Part shown: piece by piece, positions 27,799-37,082 of the stretch
Layout: each line of letters opens with the position of its first letter
How positions within the stretch are numbered: the first letter of the stretch is position 1
Origin: Calothrix sp. PCC 7716
Lineage (GTDB): Bacteria > Cyanobacteriota > Cyanobacteriia > Cyanobacteriales > Nostocaceae
NCBI RefSeq assembly: GCF_019977735.1
Contig: NZ_AP025018.1
Coordinates: forward strand, 7,196,580 to 7,260,579
Length of the DNA: 64,000 bases
Reading direction: 5' to 3'
Notes under the pieces: generated by a model
What the model saw: the letters and a program-made list of their open reading frames with translations, nothing else
Told to the model about the DNA's origin: nothing
The model's database searches: none
Translations under genes and position numbers: made by a program

Positions 27799-28668
27799 TT
27801 AACAAGGGGTAATACTAGCAATTACGCCGCCTTGTTTATGAATGCGCTGATATTCTTGAGAGAGACGCTCGTAAGGAACAAAATAAACTTGGTTGCTACG
27901 ACGGAATTTAGAAATTTGATTAACGCGACCAGGAGATTTGTATCCAGTAACTTCGATTCGATAAACCTTTCCTTCTTCTAAAGAACCCAAACGAGTTGAT
28001 GCTCCTTGTGAAGTATCTTGAAACGACCAGCCATCCCCTACCGAACCACCAGACGGAGGAATAACAGGGATAGGAATATCTTGAATAACATATTTATTTA
28101 AAGCAGGGGCTTTTCCTGCAAGACTTCCTTTTAAATCGCTACTAGAAGCTCCACGCAACAAAGCAAACATATGTGTAAACCCAACCATATTTTGCCCCGA
28201 TTCAGTCTTGTAGCCTCGATAATAAGGAACAATATTCTCACCGTAAGCATTTTGATACTCATCACTATCAAGATAAGAATCAATATCTGCCTCGAACCCT
28301 TGAGTATCTAAAATCGTGCTGTGTACTCTCATTTCCTCTAAACCATCAGGAGTACGACCGAGAAAATGCTTGAAATTAAGTTCGGTATAACGATAGCGAG
28401 GACAGGTATCGAAAAAGCGAGAGCGGTACAAATCAGATTTAGCAACTGCTCGTACAAACTCTCTTACGCTCAATTCTCCCCGTTTAAATTGGGACTCTGG
28501 TACGGTAGCGCGTTCGCTTTCCATAACATAGGCATTACCCAAAACTTGCCGATAAACGGCACGAATGATACTCTCTACTTCTTCAGTAGAGCATCCTGAT
28601 ACCAGTTCCAACGGTGGTGTATCTTCAAACAAACCAACACCAAGTTGGGACGCACGCCCAAGAGCCAT
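27799..28668 (-). CDS. cpeC: phycoerythrin-associated rod linker CpeC
   Basis: A 289-residue linker. The PBS linker domain spans about 25-165 (VESIIRAVYRQVLGNAYVM, LSVREFVRAVAKSDLYRSR, RYTELNFKHFLGRTPDG). The C-terminal CpcD domain (YRIEVTGYKSP, QEYQRIHKQGGVIASITPC) caps rods. It joins the phycoerythrin disc to the next rod disc. AGGAG lies eight bases before the ATG. It is the first gene of the minus-strand run cpeC, cpeD/E, cpeR, ccaS and is divergent from ccaR. Confidence 0.85.
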   Translation of the reverse strand: MALGRASQLGVGLFEDTPPLELVSGCSTEEVESIIRAVYRQVLGNAYVMESERATVPESQFKRGELSVREFVRAVAKSDLYRSRFFDTCPRYRYTELNFKHFLGRTPDGLEEMRVHSTILDTQGFEADIDSYLDSDEYQNAYGENIVPYYRGYKTESGQNMVGFTHMFALLRGASSSDLKGSLAGKAPALNKYVIQDIPIPVIPPSGGSVGDGWSFQDTSQGASTRLGSLEEGKVYRIEVTGYKSPGRVNQISKFRRSNQVYFVPYERLSQEYQRIHKQGGVIASITPC

Positions 28669-28731
28669 TGAAAATTCTCCTGAATACTTAGCTATCAGAA
28701 TTTACTAAATTAACCGTAATGAAAACAGTGA

Positions 28732-28755
28732 GAAAATGGTAAAGAAATCGGAAAG
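28732..28755 (-). promoter_or_regulatory. putative CcaR binding site (G-box) upstream of cpeC
   Basis: On the minus strand this reads CTTTCCGATTT directly followed by CTTTACCATTTTC, two head-to-tail copies of CTTTNCNATTT with an 11-base period, about one helical turn. It lies about 65-90 bases upstream of the cpeC ATG. From memory this is the tandem element (G-box) bound by CcaR in Synechocystis and Nostoc. Its place between cpeC and ccaR fits that role. Confidence 0.75.
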
Positions 28756-28983
28756 ATTTTAACAATCGGACTAAATTTGATATTACTTAATATATCTTAA
28801 CAAAACTATATATTTATTTGAGATAAAAACCCTAAATTGCTTGCTGAGGGTGCCTATCGCTTCTCTTTTGTTTACAAAGTTTTTATAAACCGCTTTTAAA
28901 CGGGTCACGTTTTTCTGTAAGTTTAGATTTATAAGTTTAAATGTGTAAGTTTAAATTTATTAGTCAAAGTCAGTTAAATAAAA

Positions 28984-29664
28984 ATGAGAATTCTTTTAAT
29001 TGAAGATGATATCCGCTTGGCTGAAACCTTAGCAGAAGCTCTTACTGACCAGCTTTATACCGTTGACATAGCAATAGATGGAGAGTCGGCTTTAGATTAT
29101 ACAAGGGCTTCTGACTATGACTTGCTACTACTGGATGTAATGCTACCTCTTCTTGATGGTTTTAGTCTCTGTCAACAGTTACGTTCTCACGGTTATCAAA
29201 TACCTATCTTGATACTGACAGCCCGTGATACAATTTGTGATAAAATAGCTGGGCTAGATGCAGGGGCAGATGATTACATTGTTAAACCTGTTGATTTAGG
29301 TGAGTTATTTGCTCGCATTCGAGCTTTATTACGTCGAGGCAGTGCTTCAAGTCCACCCATATTGAAGTGGGGAGCTTTGAATCTTGACCCCAGCACCTAC
29401 GAAGTGAGCTACACCAATAACCAGCTACACTTAACCCCAAAAGAATATAGCCTTTTGGAGTTACTGTTGCGAAATGGGCGCCGCGTTCTTAGTCGTCGTG
29501 CAATTATTGGACATATTTGGCCACTTGAGGCGCCTCCAGAAGAAGATACAGTGAAAGTTCACATTCGCAGCTTGCGCCAAAAACTTAAAGCGGTAGGCGC
29601 CCCAGAAGATTTTATCGAAACCGTTCACAGCATCGGTTATCGACTTAACAAGGAATATGGCTAA
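28984..29664 (+). CDS. ccaR: OmpR-family response regulator of chromatic acclimation
   Basis: A 226-residue response regulator: receiver domain with Asp-Asp near the N-terminus (IEDD), phosphoacceptor Asp51 (LLLLDVMLP), Thr in LTARD and Lys in IVKPVD, then an OmpR/PhoB winged helix (LTPKEYSLLELLLRN, EEDTVKVHIRSLRQKLKAVG). It begins MRILLIEDDIRLAETLAEAL. The location, divergent from cpeC and next to ccaS, supports CcaR rather than another OmpR regulator. The phosphorylated form should activate cpeC from the tandem site at 28732-28755. Confidence 0.85.
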   Translation: MRILLIEDDIRLAETLAEALTDQLYTVDIAIDGESALDYTRASDYDLLLLDVMLPLLDGFSLCQQLRSHGYQIPILILTARDTICDKIAGLDAGADDYIVKPVDLGELFARIRALLRRGSASSPPILKWGALNLDPSTYEVSYTNNQLHLTPKEYSLLELLLRNGRRVLSRRAIIGHIWPLEAPPEEDTVKVHIRSLRQKLKAVGAPEDFIETVHSIGYRLNKEYG

Positions 29665-29769
29665 GAAATGTGCCTTTGAATGATAAAATCAAGCTGGTAT
29701 AGCTCAACTGTAGCTCAACCAAGATTTTTTTATAACATCATTTAGGAAAACATTTAGGAAAAAAGTAAT

Positions 29770-30003
29770 ATGTCTGATTCAGAATTTGCAGCAACCGAAC
29801 AAGTAAACGCTCAAGAACTAGCAGAGGTGATTAAAGAATATGAAGAATATCGAGAACGGCTGCTTAATGAAACTTTAGAAACAGCAAAACGGGCTAAATT
29901 GATGAAGTCAGTTGTAATGGCACAACTGGAACCAGAACTTGCCAAAATTGATGCCACAATTAAAGCACTTCAAAATCAGCAAGCGGCTTTAGCTGCAAAT
30001 TAG
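29770..30003 (+). CDS. small coiled-coil protein upstream of cpeF
   Basis: A 77-residue acidic, alpha-helical protein (ELAEVIKEYEEYRERLLNE and so on), predicted to be a coiled coil over most of its length, with no recognised domain. A short AGGA precedes the ATG. It stops just before the start of the HEAT gene, so the two are surely translated from one message. That linkage suggests a helper role in bilin attachment or phycoerythrin assembly, but this is inference. Confidence 0.7.
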   Translation: MSDSEFAATEQVNAQELAEVIKEYEEYRERLLNETLETAKRAKLMKSVVMAQLEPELAKIDATIKALQNQQAALAAN

Positions 30004-30008
30004 GGGTA

Positions 30009-30875
30009 TTGATAGTGCAGAAAAAAACCGATGCTCTGCTTGAAAGTGTCGCAGAACAAATTAATGGGCAAACTTTCGATGTCAACAATCACCAGTTGCT
30101 TCGACAAATGGTGGAGTGTTTAGGAGATACACGCGGAACGGTGCGGTTGCGTTGTGCCCAGACACTAGCAGAAATAGGCAAACCAACCATCCCGTTTCTC
30201 ACAGAAGCATTAACGAATCATCAAAACGTGGTTGTGCGACGCGCGGCAGCCAAAACCTTGACTTTAATCGCTGACCCCGCGACAATTCCAACTTTAATCG
30301 GCGCCCTTCTCAATGATGAAGATACAGTTGTTAAAGGCTCATCAGTAGGAGGGCTTGCCAGAATGGGAGAAGCTGCTGTCCCAGTATTGCTGAATATCTT
30401 AACATCAAAAGAATATTCAGAAAGTACCAAAGGACATGCGGCATGGGCATTAGCATTTATTGGAGCAGAAGCGAAAGAGCATTTGTATCGAGAAATATCC
30501 TCTGAGTCGGTAGAGGTTCGCAGTGCTGTAGTAGGTGCAATAGCTAAAGTTGCCGAAGAACAGCAAGAACAAACAGCATTTAACTTACTAATCAATGCCC
30601 TTCGCGATATCTCTCTTAGTGTACAGTGCGAAGCCGCATCAGCATTAGGTAATCTGGCTTATAAACCAGCAATTCCTAACTTAGTTGAGTTACTGCATCA
30701 TCCTGACTGGGAAAGTCGAAAAGCAGCAGCTTTGGCATTGATGAAAATAGGAGACCCTGTTGCTTTAGACCCTCTACAAGCTGCCTTGACCCAAGAAACA
30801 GAAGCAGCAGTTCAGACAATTATCAAATTGGCAATTTCTCAGATTCAGAAGCAATTGGATGAGGATGACTGGTAA
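30009..30875 (+). CDS. cpeF: HEAT-repeat bilin lyase, CpeF-like
   Basis: A 288-residue protein of about eight HEAT/PBS-lyase repeats (RCAQTLAEIGKPTIPFLTEA, RRAAAKTLTLIADPATIPTL, CEAASALGNLAYKPAIPNL). It resembles CpeF (MpeV-like), which in Fremyella attaches the doubly linked phycoerythrobilin to Cys48 and Cys59 of CpeB; both cysteines are present in the CpeB here. The frame opens with TTG at 30009, but the GTG at 30015 with AGGGG upstream is equally plausible. The assignment to CpeF among HEAT lyases is by similarity and by elimination, since CpeY and CpeZ lie elsewhere. Confidence 0.7.
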   Translation: MIVQKKTDALLESVAEQINGQTFDVNNHQLLRQMVECLGDTRGTVRLRCAQTLAEIGKPTIPFLTEALTNHQNVVVRRAAAKTLTLIADPATIPTLIGALLNDEDTVVKGSSVGGLARMGEAAVPVLLNILTSKEYSESTKGHAAWALAFIGAEAKEHLYREISSESVEVRSAVVGAIAKVAEEQQEQTAFNLLINALRDISLSVQCEAASALGNLAYKPAIPNLVELLHHPDWESRKAAALALMKIGDPVALDPLQAALTQETEAAVQTIIKLAISQIQKQLDEDDW

Positions 30876-30877
30876 TG

Positions 30878-31004
30878 AGGGCACAATTAATTCTACAGAA
30901 ACTCCCTTGTCCAGCATATTTGTAACAATTCTTTGTATAGCTTCTTCTCGTCCCTCTTCTCGTCCTTATTTTAGAATAGACTGGTAAATAACTGATTCGC
31001 GCAT
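30878..31004 (-). pseudogene. fragment of an Rpn-type nuclease gene
   Basis: On the minus strand the frame from 31004 reads MRESVIYQSILK, stop, GREEGREEAIQRIVTNMLDK, then GVSVELIV. That is the C-terminal portion of an Rpn/PD-(D/E)XK recombination-promoting nuclease, closely like the neighbouring fragment (MRESVIYQSIKQEGREET...). It is broken by an in-frame stop and has no N-terminal half. Confidence 0.6.
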
Positions 31005-31108
31005 TCCGGTTTCTCCTTAAGATACAGGTATTGCTCTTTGGGTGCGTGAAAGCGTACAAAAATGGCGCCTTAAAAAACGTAATGCTTTCAGGTGCCATCT
31101 ACTAACTG

Positions 31109-31486
31109 TTACGATTGATTTTTTGATTGCTGGGTTTGTATTTGTTGAACCTGCTCAAGCGTTAAACCTGTAAATTCTGCAACTAATTCTAGTGAAACAC
31201 CCTTTTGAAGCATATTTACAGCAATTTCTCGCGCAGTCTCTTCTCGTCCTTCTTGCTTAATCGATTGATAAATAACTGACTCACGCATAATATCTCTCCT
31301 TAAGATACGTTGAATTACATCTTCTTTCAATGTTAGCCCAGCTAATATCGCTGCTGATGCCGTAATATTATTTTGTGTCCTTCGGTCGGTGATGTTGTCA
31401 ATTTGTGCTGCGACTGCCTGCAATGTGCTGTCTTTGGAATTAGTATCGGTTAAAACAGCAAACGGAAGCAAGCCCGGAGTACTCAT
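31109..31486 (-). pseudogene. Rpn-type nuclease, C-terminal half only
   Basis: A 125-residue frame beginning in mid-domain (LLPFAVLTDTNSKDSTLQAV, ITASAAILAGLTLKEDVIQR, DIMRESVIYQSIKQEGREET). It matches the middle and C-terminus of Rpn family proteins such as the one at 42878, but the catalytic N-terminal core is absent. It overlaps the end of the truncated ATPase at 31483-31486, as though two broken genes had been joined. Confidence 0.65.
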
Positions 31487-32274
31487 AAATAACTGAGTAG
31501 GTTGTTCTTCTCAGAAATAAATTCATTTTCCTGAGAATAAGCATCTGTAGCTTTACCTTCTTTACCTACTGCCAAAGTAAAAACGACACAAGCTTTATTT
31601 GAAGAACTAACAGCTTTAAATAACGTAGTTAAAAAAGGTGTTAATTGCTCTTGTTCTTTCCTACCTTTGATTTTACGTAAATATATAGATAACTCATCGA
31701 GTAAAATCAATACAGGCTCATTACCAAACAATTCCTGAATAGTAGCAGCACCAGGTGCCACTCGTTCAATATCACTTTGACGTACCAACTTATACCCATC
31801 AACTCCCGCTAACCCATAAGCGAGTTCACCCCAAGGAGTATAAGCACGTAAACCATCACCAAGAGGTCTGCCATTTACAGGGTCAGCATTTTCTCCATCA
31901 AAAGCTGCAAGTCTAACTTTCGTTGTTGGTACAAGTTGGGGGTCAATAAATTCCTCAACGTTATTAACTCCCTTCATACCATGAGCTGCATGAGTCAAAG
32001 CAATTAAACTATGAGTTTTACCACCACCATACTGAGTATCTAAACGTAAAACAGCGTTGCCACCAGTTCCCTGTAATCTTTGACAAACGGTTTTTAATAA
32101 AGCTTTCAAACCAACAGTTGGATGAGTATTCGCAAAAAAACTATTCGGCAAAACATACTCAAGCGGCGCCGTACCATTAATTACCTGTGCCAAATCTGCC
32201 GCAAAGTCAGACTCTTGAATATTACCGCTTAATATATCACTCCGAGGTACACAAATGTCAAATAGGGTTTTCAT
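31483..32274 (-). pseudogene. DUF499-type ATPase, truncated
   Basis: The N-terminal 263 residues of what is normally a protein of about 1000. The P-loop is visible as LDTQYGGGKTHSLIALTHAA, and a Walker B-like PVLILLDELSIYL follows. This DUF499 family is usually found with DUF1156 methyltransferases in DNA-modification defence systems (family knowledge). It ends abruptly at ENNLLSYL and runs into the Rpn fragment. It is a relict between cpeF and cpeZ and interrupts the phycoerythrin region. Confidence 0.7.
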
Positions 32275-32435
32275 GGGCGCCTGTATCCTAGATTTCCTGG
32301 TACTGTAGTTTGCGCGTCACGCATTTATTCATATAACTACATAACACCAAGATAAACCTGAACACCGTAAAAATACTACCTCTTCCGCATTATAATGAAC
32401 GGGCAAGGATGCCCATTCCACAAATGCAGCTAATT

Positions 32436-33044
32436 TTATTCTCTTTTATATTTATTTACTAAATCCATGCGGGATAAAGCGCTCGTTGCAGATTCTGATA
32501 CATAGGTGTCTACTGATTTATCATTAGTTAAGGCTGTTAAAATTTCTACGCCTCGCTCATCTCCTGAAGAAACAAGCGCATTAATAATTGTCACTTGTAG
32601 TGCTGGATTATCTGTTGTTTTGAGTGCTTCAACCAAAATCTCAAATGCAGGAGAACCGATTTCGCCTAGTGCCATTACTGAGCCAATATTAACTACAGGA
32701 TTTGGATCGTTCATGGCTGTTTTTAAGCCTTGCAACCCTTCCTCTGGAAAAGTCACATCTGGATAGTTAACGGCAACTTGCGCTAATGCCTTTGCCGCAC
32801 TACCTCGAACGGTAACATTGTCGCTGTTTAGCAATGATGCAACTAGGGGAGGGACGGCATCTACACCTATAACTCCCAATGCTTTGACTGCTGCCCGTCG
32901 ATAGACGACATCTTCTTCTCCCAGCACGTCTACTAAACGCGCGATAGTAGATGCATCGCGCGCTTCTGCGAGTTCCCACATCGCGCGTTCTCTAAGGTGG
33001 GGGTTAGGATGTTTTAATTGTTCAAAAAGAGAATCTGTTGTCAT
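32436..33044 (-). CDS. cpeZ: phycoerythrin bilin lyase chaperone CpeZ
   Basis: A 202-residue HEAT-repeat protein (RAAVKALGVIGVDAVPPLVA, RGSAAKALAQVAVNYPDV, NIGSVMALGEIGSPAFEILV). In Fremyella CpeZ aids CpeY and helps fold phycoerythrin subunits. Its start overlaps the stop of cpeY by four bases (33041-33044), the classic ATGA coupling, so the pair is translated together. Confidence 0.88.
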   Translation of the reverse strand: MTTDSLFEQLKHPNPHLRERAMWELAEARDASTIARLVDVLGEEDVVYRRAAVKALGVIGVDAVPPLVASLLNSDNVTVRGSAAKALAQVAVNYPDVTFPEEGLQGLKTAMNDPNPVVNIGSVMALGEIGSPAFEILVEALKTTDNPALQVTIINALVSSGDERGVEILTALTNDKSVDTYVSESATSALSRMDLVNKYKRE

Positions 33045-34327
33045 GATTTGCAGATATAGTTCGAGTTTACATTAGCTTTAGCTCGAATTAACCAGTCAGA
33101 GTCGTCGGCAACGATTTCACGACCACTGGTATCACCAAGTTTCTCTAGCGACATTAAAGCAGCATACTTCAAATCCCAGATTGGAGTTTTTAGGCTTTTC
33201 TTTAAATCTGGAATCGCACGTTGGTCACCAAGTTCCCCTAAAGCGATGGCAGCTGCCGACCGAGATTTTTGGAACTGCGGCTCTTTATTATGTAGTGCCT
33301 CTATTAATAAGTTATAGGCAGGAGTGTATTTAAGCCAGCCCAGTAATTTCATTACATGATAGTGGGCGCCATAATCAGTATAAGCTTCTTCTTCGTAAGT
33401 TTGAAGCAAAGCTGTAGGCGCCTGTACCGTATAAGTATCTAGTAGCGTTTTGCTAGCTAGATAACAGCGACCAAAATCAGTTTGATATAATTCCCGAATT
33501 ACAAAATCAAGGGTAGGGGGTTGATCGTACTCGTGAACCAAATCTAAATCGTTAGGGTGATCGCGCAGTGTTTGTTCCAAATATGGCTTGATTCCCTCAA
33601 AAGTAATTTCTCCCCGTTCAACACCAACATCTGCTAATATCCGAATGGCTCGAAGCCGAAACGCAATGGAAACTGAACAACGAGCAATTTCAGGAATAGC
33701 TGGGTAGTAGCAAGCATCAATTAGGTCTTGAATACAGGCACGGCGGGCATTACAGTTAGGATGTTGTAAAAAAGCCACTACCTTGTTCATCTGGGCATAA
33801 TCTCCCGTCAATCGACAAATGCTTGTGATTGCGGCACTGGCTGTTGGTTTATCTTCTGATTCAGTAAATCTACTGATTCGCTCTACTGCACCTTTATACT
33901 CTAGCTTTGCTAAGGTATGAAGTATTACTCGATAAATTTGTCCAGGCTTTTCTAGTAATTGAGCTATTTCTTCTAAAATATCTATATTTTTAGTGCCAAT
34001 TTCACCGATTGCCCAAACAGCATTTTCTACTGTATAGCAATCTTCGTCTGCCAAACAAGCACAAATGACCGACAGCGCTTGTGTTGCTTGCAGGCGCCCC
34101 AATGTCTCAACAGATTTTCGGCGTACAATGCGGTTATCCAGTGAAGGATTGGTGTTTTGCACTGCCCGCATCAATGCATTGATAGAACTATCTGTAGAGA
34201 AGTTAACCAAATGAGAGGCAGCAATATAGCGAGAATCATCCTCTCCTATTTGATCTTGAGGAGTGTCTAGAAGAGTAATAGCCTCTTCTTCTGTCAAATT
34301 GAATATATTAAAAAAACGTTTATTCAT
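33041..34327 (-). CDS. cpeY: phycoerythrobilin lyase CpeY
   Basis: A 428-residue HEAT-repeat lyase of the CpcE/CpeY group (RRKSVETLGRLQATQALSVI, NAVWAIGEIGTKNIDIL, RSAAAIALGELGDQRAIPDL). In Fremyella CpeY attaches phycoerythrobilin to Cys82 of CpeA. It lies 118 bases downstream of cpeA, behind a stem-loop, and is translationally coupled to cpeZ. The order cpeB-cpeA-cpeY-cpeZ is that known from Fremyella. Confidence 0.92.
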   Translation of the reverse strand: MNKRFFNIFNLTEEEAITLLDTPQDQIGEDDSRYIAASHLVNFSTDSSINALMRAVQNTNPSLDNRIVRRKSVETLGRLQATQALSVICACLADEDCYTVENAVWAIGEIGTKNIDILEEIAQLLEKPGQIYRVILHTLAKLEYKGAVERISRFTESEDKPTASAAITSICRLTGDYAQMNKVVAFLQHPNCNARRACIQDLIDACYYPAIPEIARCSVSIAFRLRAIRILADVGVERGEITFEGIKPYLEQTLRDHPNDLDLVHEYDQPPTLDFVIRELYQTDFGRCYLASKTLLDTYTVQAPTALLQTYEEEAYTDYGAHYHVMKLLGWLKYTPAYNLLIEALHNKEPQFQKSRSAAAIALGELGDQRAIPDLKKSLKTPIWDLKYAALMSLEKLGDTSGREIVADDSDWLIRAKANVNSNYICKS

Positions 34328-34342
34328 TTAAACCAAAATTAA

Positions 34343-34400
34343 GAGACTTCTTGTCAACAACTCAACCATTATCAGGCAAAGCCGTTGACATGCAAGTCTC
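34343..34400 (-). terminator. stem-loop between cpeA and cpeY
   Basis: Two nested 7-bp stems: GAGACTT (34343-34349) with AAGTCTC (34394-34400), and TGTCAAC (34352-34358) with GTTGACA (34384-34390), around a 25-base loop. No U-tract follows on the minus strand. It probably stabilises the abundant cpeBA message or ends most of it, leaving little read-through into cpeYZ. Confidence 0.6.
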
Positions 34401-34445
34401 GCGCGATAATTAAGTAATCACTAACAGTCTAATCAAATAATATCA

Positions 34446-34946
<501 letters not shown>

Positions 34947-35051
34947 TTATCTCCAGATTAATTTTGGATGCCTTGTTGCCACGCGCGAACCATCGTATAT
35001 TTATTTCGATGCGTTGCCGCGTCTGTTAAGTACTAATAATTATTCGCGCGA

Positions 35052-35675
<624 letters not shown>

Positions 35676-35688
35676 TCATTATGGCAAC

Positions 35689-35708
35689 AGTCTCATTTCT
35701 TAGAGACT
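35689..35708 (-). promoter_or_regulatory. inverted repeat in the cpeB leader region
   Basis: AGTCTC (35689-35694) and GAGACT (35703-35708) form a 6-bp stem with an 8-base loop, 85-100 bases upstream of the cpeB start. It could be a regulator site or a leader hairpin. No tandem CTTTNCNATTT is seen here, which fits indirect control through CpeR. Confidence 0.35.
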
Positions 35709-35762
35709 AAGTAATAATCCTTAACAATTGCTTTGTAAATTGTATTAATAGCCTGGAAACAG

Positions 35763-36365
35763 CTACACTAACAACAATTCTGAGGCAAAACTTTGAGACT
35801 TTTCAAACTGTAAGGAACCGTACTCAGAACCCCAAACTTGCTCGTGGGTGTTCACATCCATACCCCGATCCAAGCTGTTCCAAGTGCTTTCAGTGACTTC
35901 CACCTCGCTTACCAGGTAAGTTTGACAACCATGACGCTGGATTAAACAGCAATTCCCAGGTTCTACACTGCCCAGAAAGCGCTCACCGTCGCGCTTAAAT
36001 ACCATAGAGCAATGATGACGTCGCGAAATAATTGCAGGGGTAATCGTTCTCAGAATTGATAATTCCCGTGCGGCGCCAGCATAAAGAATCGAATCTTTAA
36101 GAGCGTAATTTTCAATATAAATATGGTCGCCAGTATCAACTAAGCGATGGACACCTTGGCGATAAGGACTCCACAAATCGTAGTCATAAACTTGTTCAGA
36201 ATAGAAACCAATTCCAGAGAAAAACTCAAACGGTAAAGGGCGGAAATATATGTGGATGTGGGCGTAAATACTAGGATTTGCTTGGGCTTGTTTGTAATTA
36301 CTAAAACCCCCTGCTATCCATTGAGCCAGAGTCTTCAAATTATCCGTGTTTTCCGAAGCAACCAT
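35763..36365 (-). CDS. cpeT: phycoerythrobilin lyase CpeT
   Basis: A 200-residue CpcT/CpeT family protein: LAQWIAGGFSNYKQAQANP at the N-terminus, HIHIYFRPLPFEFFSGIGFY and YSEQVYDYDLWSPYRQGVHR in the barrel, and STWNSLDRGMDVNTHEQVWG near the C-terminus. Family members attach bilin to Cys165 (or its equivalent) of the beta subunit. It lies 50 bases after cpeS and 157 bases before cpeB on the same strand. Confidence 0.92.
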   Translation of the reverse strand: MVASENTDNLKTLAQWIAGGFSNYKQAQANPSIYAHIHIYFRPLPFEFFSGIGFYSEQVYDYDLWSPYRQGVHRLVDTGDHIYIENYALKDSILYAGAARELSILRTITPAIISRRHHCSMVFKRDGERFLGSVEPGNCCLIQRHGCQTYLVSEVEVTESTWNSLDRGMDVNTHEQVWGSEYGSLQFEKSQSFASELLLV

Positions 36366-36415
36366 GTTCCTAAAAGTATAAAATGTATTAATTTATTAAA
36401 ACTTTAAGCAAAGCT

Positions 36416-36952
36416 TTAAGATTTGAGAGAGCGAATTTCTGACGAAAACGAAGCAGTAAGAACACCAATTCCATCACTAGTTTTAATCATCGATACCCGG
36501 AACCGCAAATTAGGATTGACAAACCAAATCTTCTCTTCGGCAGTCGCACGATCATATTTGGTCAGCAAAACAAAAGTGCCGTCATCAGTTAAGTGATAGT
36601 CTCCAACGGCTGGCATCGTCTCGGCATAACCTTGATCGCGCAGTAATTTGCCACGATTAGGCGACGACAAATCGGGAACAGGTACTAGAACAGTTGTCCC
36701 TTTAAGTTCTTCATTTTGATTTTCATCCCAGTCGGACTGTCCCTCCCAACTCATCCGAAACGGAGAAGCAATGTGAAGGGGGTCGATATTATTATCTTGA
36801 CAAAGAGCCAACACAGCTGGATCATCAGGAGCGAGAGCAACAATATCAATAACCGACTGTACCGCCTCAAAATGACTAAAAATCAGATGGTGGGCGCTAC
36901 GCTGCGATCGCCATTGACCAAAAGAACATGCAACAAATTGATTAATATCCAT
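36416..36952 (-). CDS. cpeS: phycoerythrobilin lyase CpeS
   Basis: A 178-residue CpcS/CpeS lipocalin-fold lyase. Family marks are FGQWRSQRSAHHL, the conserved Trp in RMSWEGQSDW, GKLLRDQGYAETMPAVG and EKIWFVNPNLRFRVSMI. In Fremyella CpeS loads phycoerythrobilin on Cys80 of CpeB. It heads a minus-strand run cpeS-cpeT-cpeB-cpeA-cpeY-cpeZ and is divergent from the HEAT gene at 37083. Confidence 0.92.
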   Translation of the reverse strand: MDINQFVACSFGQWRSQRSAHHLIFSHFEAVQSVIDIVALAPDDPAVLALCQDNNIDPLHIASPFRMSWEGQSDWDENQNEELKGTTVLVPVPDLSSPNRGKLLRDQGYAETMPAVGDYHLTDDGTFVLLTKYDRATAEEKIWFVNPNLRFRVSMIKTSDGIGVLTASFSSEIRSLKS

Positions 36953-37082
36953 TTTGAAATTTTTATGTTTGAGTCAGGCAAGTATTATTAAACATTGTAA
37001 AAATAATAAAGAATAATTGCCTTGAGTATCTTACTGTAATTTCAACGCATAAAGTTAAGAAAAACCCCTACTAGTTGTTGCT

